This document shows, one piece after another, positions 61,985 through 64,000 of a stretch of DNA of 64,000 bases; within the stretch, counting starts at the first letter, position 1; each line of letters opens with the position of its first letter. The position numbers were made by a program, and so were the translations under genes. The notes beneath the pieces were generated by a model. The model ran no database searches. It was given only the letters and a program-made list of their open reading frames with translations, and was not told where the DNA came from. Origin of the DNA: BOG-908 sp963850605. Its GTDB lineage: Bacteria; Pseudomonadota; Alphaproteobacteria; Acetobacterales; Acetobacteraceae. The stretch covers positions 124,001 to 188,000 of the forward strand of contig CAWKLX010000003.1 in NCBI GenBank assembly GCA_963850605.1, read 5' to 3'.

Positions 61985-63453
61985 CTACGTCCGTACGTAT
62001 CCTCCAGCCGAACGATATCGTCCTCGCCCAGGTAAGCGCCCGACTGCACCTCGATCAGTTCCAGCGCGATCCGCCCGGGATTCTCCAGCCGGTGCACGCA
62101 GCCCAGCGGCAGATAGATGCTCTCGTTTTCCCGCACCATCACCTGCTCGTCGTCGCGCACCACCAGGGCCGTGCCCGCCACCACCACCCAATGCTCCGCG
62201 CGATGAAAATGCTTTTGCAACGACAACTTTTCGCCCGGCTTGACCACGATGCGCTTGACCTGGAAGCGGTCCGCGCTGATCAGGCTTTCGTAGAAACCCC
62301 AGGGGCGATAAGCACGGTTATGCGCCGCCGCCTCGTGCCGGCCGGCGGCGCGCAGCCGCTCCACCACGGCTTTCACCTCCTGCGCACGGTCGCGGTGCAT
62401 CACCAGCACCGCGTCTTCCGTGGTCACCACCACGGCATCGCTCATCCCGACGACGGCGGTCAGCATGCCGTCGCTGCGGGCGTAGCAATTGACCGACTTT
62501 TCCAGCAACACGTCGCCCATGCTGACATTGCCGTCCGCATCTTTCGCGCCCAGCTCCCACAGCGCATTCCAGCTGCCCACGTCGCACCAGCCGAGATCGG
62601 CCGGTACCACAGCCGCGTGGCGCGTGCGTTCGGCCACCGCGTAGTCCAGGCTGATGTTGGGGCAGGCGCTGAAGGCGGCGCGATCCAAGCGGCAGAAATC
62701 CAGATCGGTGCTGCGGGCGGCCATGGCGTGGCGGACGGCTTCCATCACGTCCGGCGCGAACTGCTCCATCTCGGCCAGCAAGGTTGCGGCGGTAAAAACA
62801 AACATGCCGCTGTTCCACAAATGGCCGCCCCCCGCGGACAGGCGTGCGGCGGCGGACGCGTCGGGCTTTTCCACGAAACTGGCCACCGCATGCAGGCCCG
62901 GCGCATCGTCCAGCGCCGCGCCCACCTCGATATAGCCATAACCGGTTTCGGCCGAACTCGGCTTCATGCCGAACGTGACGAAGCGGCCGGCGCGGGCGGC
63001 AGCCACGGCCTTGGCCAATGCGTCGGCCAGGGCCTCATGGCGCGTGATGGAGGCGTCGGCCGCCATCATCCACAGCACCGCATCTGGCGCGGTTTCCGCC
63101 ACAAGCAGGGCGGCGGCCGCGATCGCCGGCGCGGAGTTGCGGCCCACCGGTTCCAGCAGGATGCGGGCGCCCTCGATGCCGGCCTCTCGCATCTGCTCGG
63201 CAATCAGAAACCGGTGCTCCTCGTTGCAGACCACCACAGGCGGGGCAAAACCCGGGCCGGCCGCGCGCCGTGCCGTCTCCTGGATCATCGAGCGGTGCGA
63301 AATCAGCGGCCAAAGCTGCTTGGGAAAACTCTCGCGGGACACGGGCCAAAGCCTGGTGCCAGATCCGCCCGACAGGATGACGGGCGTGACCAGTCCTGTC
63401 GGGGCCGGTTGGTGCGTCGCCGCGTGTGTCAGGGCCGAAAACTCTTGATCCAA
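61981..63453 (-). CDS. manC: Mannose-1-phosphate guanylyltransferase / mannose-6-phosphate isomerase
   Basis: A 490-residue bifunctional-type enzyme. The nucleotidyltransferase loop VILSGGSGTRLWPVSRESFP and ILLEPVGRNSAPAIAAAALL are followed by FVEKPDASAAARLSAGGGHL and WNSGMFVFTAATL. The C-terminal cupin/phosphomannose isomerase part has RPWGFYESLISADRFQVKRI, VKPGEKLSLQKHFHRAEHWV. It makes GDP-mannose for polysaccharides. The start is a TTG at 63453; no ATG or GTG gives a better N terminus. Confidence 0.92.
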   Translation of the reverse strand: MDQEFSALTHAATHQPAPTGLVTPVILSGGSGTRLWPVSRESFPKQLWPLISHRSMIQETARRAAGPGFAPPVVVCNEEHRFLIAEQMREAGIEGARILLEPVGRNSAPAIAAAALLVAETAPDAVLWMMAADASITRHEALADALAKAVAAARAGRFVTFGMKPSSAETGYGYIEVGAALDDAPGLHAVASFVEKPDASAAARLSAGGGHLWNSGMFVFTAATLLAEMEQFAPDVMEAVRHAMAARSTDLDFCRLDRAAFSACPNISLDYAVAERTRHAAVVPADLGWCDVGSWNALWELGAKDADGNVSMGDVLLEKSVNCYARSDGMLTAVVGMSDAVVVTTEDAVLVMHRDRAQEVKAVVERLRAAGRHEAAAHNRAYRPWGFYESLISADRFQVKRIVVKPGEKLSLQKHFHRAEHWVVVAGTALVVRDDEQVMVRENESIYLPLGCVHRLENPGRIALELIEVQSGAYLGEDDIVRLEDTYGRS

Positions 63454-63548
63454 GGCTTTTGCTCGCGCTCTCTGCTTGCCAGGGTGGTGCAGCAGGTCCC
63501 AAGCTACATCTTTTGCGTTGCCACGTCAGGTTGTGAAAGCGGGCGCCC

Positions 63549-64000
63549 ATGGGACATCTGAACGATATTCGCGGCGCCATCGCCGAAACCGCCCTGGCCG
63601 AGGAAGCGGGGCTGATCGCCGTCCGGCGCGATTTGCATGCCCACCCCGAACTGGCTTTCCAGGAACACCGCACCGCCGGCGTCATCGCGCGCGAACTGGC
63701 CCGTCTGGGGCTCGCCGCGCGCACCGGCGTCGGCGGCACCGGCGTGGTGGCCGACATCGAAGGCGGCCGGCCCGGCCCCACCCTGATCATCCGCGGCGAC
63801 ATGGACGCGCTGCCGATCGAGGAGCGCACCGGGCTGCCCTTCGCCAGCCAGGTCAGCGGAAAGATGCACGCCTGCGGGCACGACGTGCATAGCTCCACGC
63901 TGCTGGGGGTCGCCGCAATCCTCGCCCGCCTGGCGCCGCAAATGCCCGGCCGCGTCCGCCTGGTGTTCCAGCCGGCCGAGGAAATCCTGGGCGGCGCGCG
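63549..64000 (+). CDS. M20 family amidohydrolase (partial, runs off the window)
   Basis: The first ~150 residues of an M20D-type metallopeptidase or amidohydrolase of the hippurate/IAA-amino acid group. LIAVRRDLHAHPELAFQEHR, TLIIRGDMDALPIEERTGLP, MHACGHDVHSSTLLGVAAIL and LVFQPAEEILGGA are the usual metal-binding and catalytic motifs. The ATG at 63549 is followed by GHLNDIRGAIAETALAEEAG. Continuation beyond 64000 is expected. It is divergent from manC. Confidence 0.87.
   Translation, partial: MGHLNDIRGAIAETALAEEAGLIAVRRDLHAHPELAFQEHRTAGVIARELARLGLAARTGVGGTGVVADIEGGRPGPTLIIRGDMDALPIEERTGLPFASQVSGKMHACGHDVHSSTLLGVAAILARLAPQMPGRVRLVFQPAEEILGGA

Overview
The window is 64 kb of GC-rich chromosomal DNA from what is most likely an alphaproteobacterium of the Acetobacteraceae (acetic/acidophilic group). 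Supporting this are a sugar-phosphate operon built around a transaldolase-phosphoglucose isomerase fusion, a PQQ-type sorbosone/glucose dehydrogenase lipoprotein, an F0 ATP synthase operon of the alphaproteobacterial type (atpI-a-c-b'-b), and intergenic AT-rich hairpins of a kind I associate with this family. The taxonomic call is inference. No rRNA, tRNA, CRISPR array, prophage or insertion sequence was recognised.

Layout. 0-6.4 kb: an unknown proline-rich protein, an epoxide-hydrolase-like enzyme, a lipoprotein aspartic protease divergent from a sugar dehydrogenase lipoprotein, and a glycosyltransferase. 6.4-14 kb: a repeat-rich gap, a very large methyltransferase/double glycosyltransferase, a ROK sugar kinase, a ClpP-type protease, a membrane glycosyltransferase and a cytochrome b561. 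14.2-17.8 kb: a small unknown gene, trmB and the F0 operon. 17.9-27.6 kb: a sulfotransferase, a zinc alcohol dehydrogenase, a lipoprotein esterase, a membrane-anchored catalase-like protein with DUF2171 and DUF4337 neighbours, and a stand-alone AceE-like thiamine enzyme. 27.2-31.8 kb (minus strand): a tightly overlapping chain of NUDIX, sulfurtransferase, metC-like, hisI, lpxB and a small secreted protein. 31.9-36.9 kb: an XRE regulator, an AI-2E-type permease, a TonB-like protein, yraN, gshB and a small PEP-CTERM-like protein. 37.2-41.4 kb: sdhCDAB with a downstream tyrosine-phosphatase-like gene. 41.5-49.6 kb: a GT39-type transferase, motB-motA and an RND efflux pair. 49.7-60.1 kb: the pentose phosphate / Entner-Doudoroff operon tkt, tal-pgi, gnd, zwf, a HAD phosphatase, pgl, rpiA and gntK. 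60.1-64 kb: a hypothetical protein, an acetoacetyl-CoA reductase, a membrane-anchored hypothetical protein, a GDP-mannose pyrophosphorylase and the start of an M20 amidohydrolase.

The most striking property is not a gene. At least thirty single-base indels, mostly +1 insertions, interrupt genes that should be intact, about fifteen of them within 37.4-41.0 kb (phosphatase and sdh operon). In every disrupted gene, adding up the proposed indels restores one continuous frame of normal family length. I read this as residual sequencing error rather than gene decay. Interrupted genes are therefore given full-length coordinates with the suspected positions noted.

Functionally the window combines central carbon metabolism (oxidative and non-oxidative pentose phosphate branches, gluconate kinase, succinate dehydrogenase, F0), envelope polysaccharide and lipid A work (lpxB, mannose-1-phosphate guanylyltransferase, several glycosyltransferases), and stress or redox functions (catalase-like protein, glutathione synthetase, cytochrome b561). 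I found no convincing previously undescribed multi-gene system. The best candidates for a second look are the methyltransferase-glycosyltransferase fusion, the catalase-like/DUF2171/DUF4337/AceE-like neighbourhood, the coupled hisI-lpxB-secreted-protein chain, and the families of intergenic hairpins.
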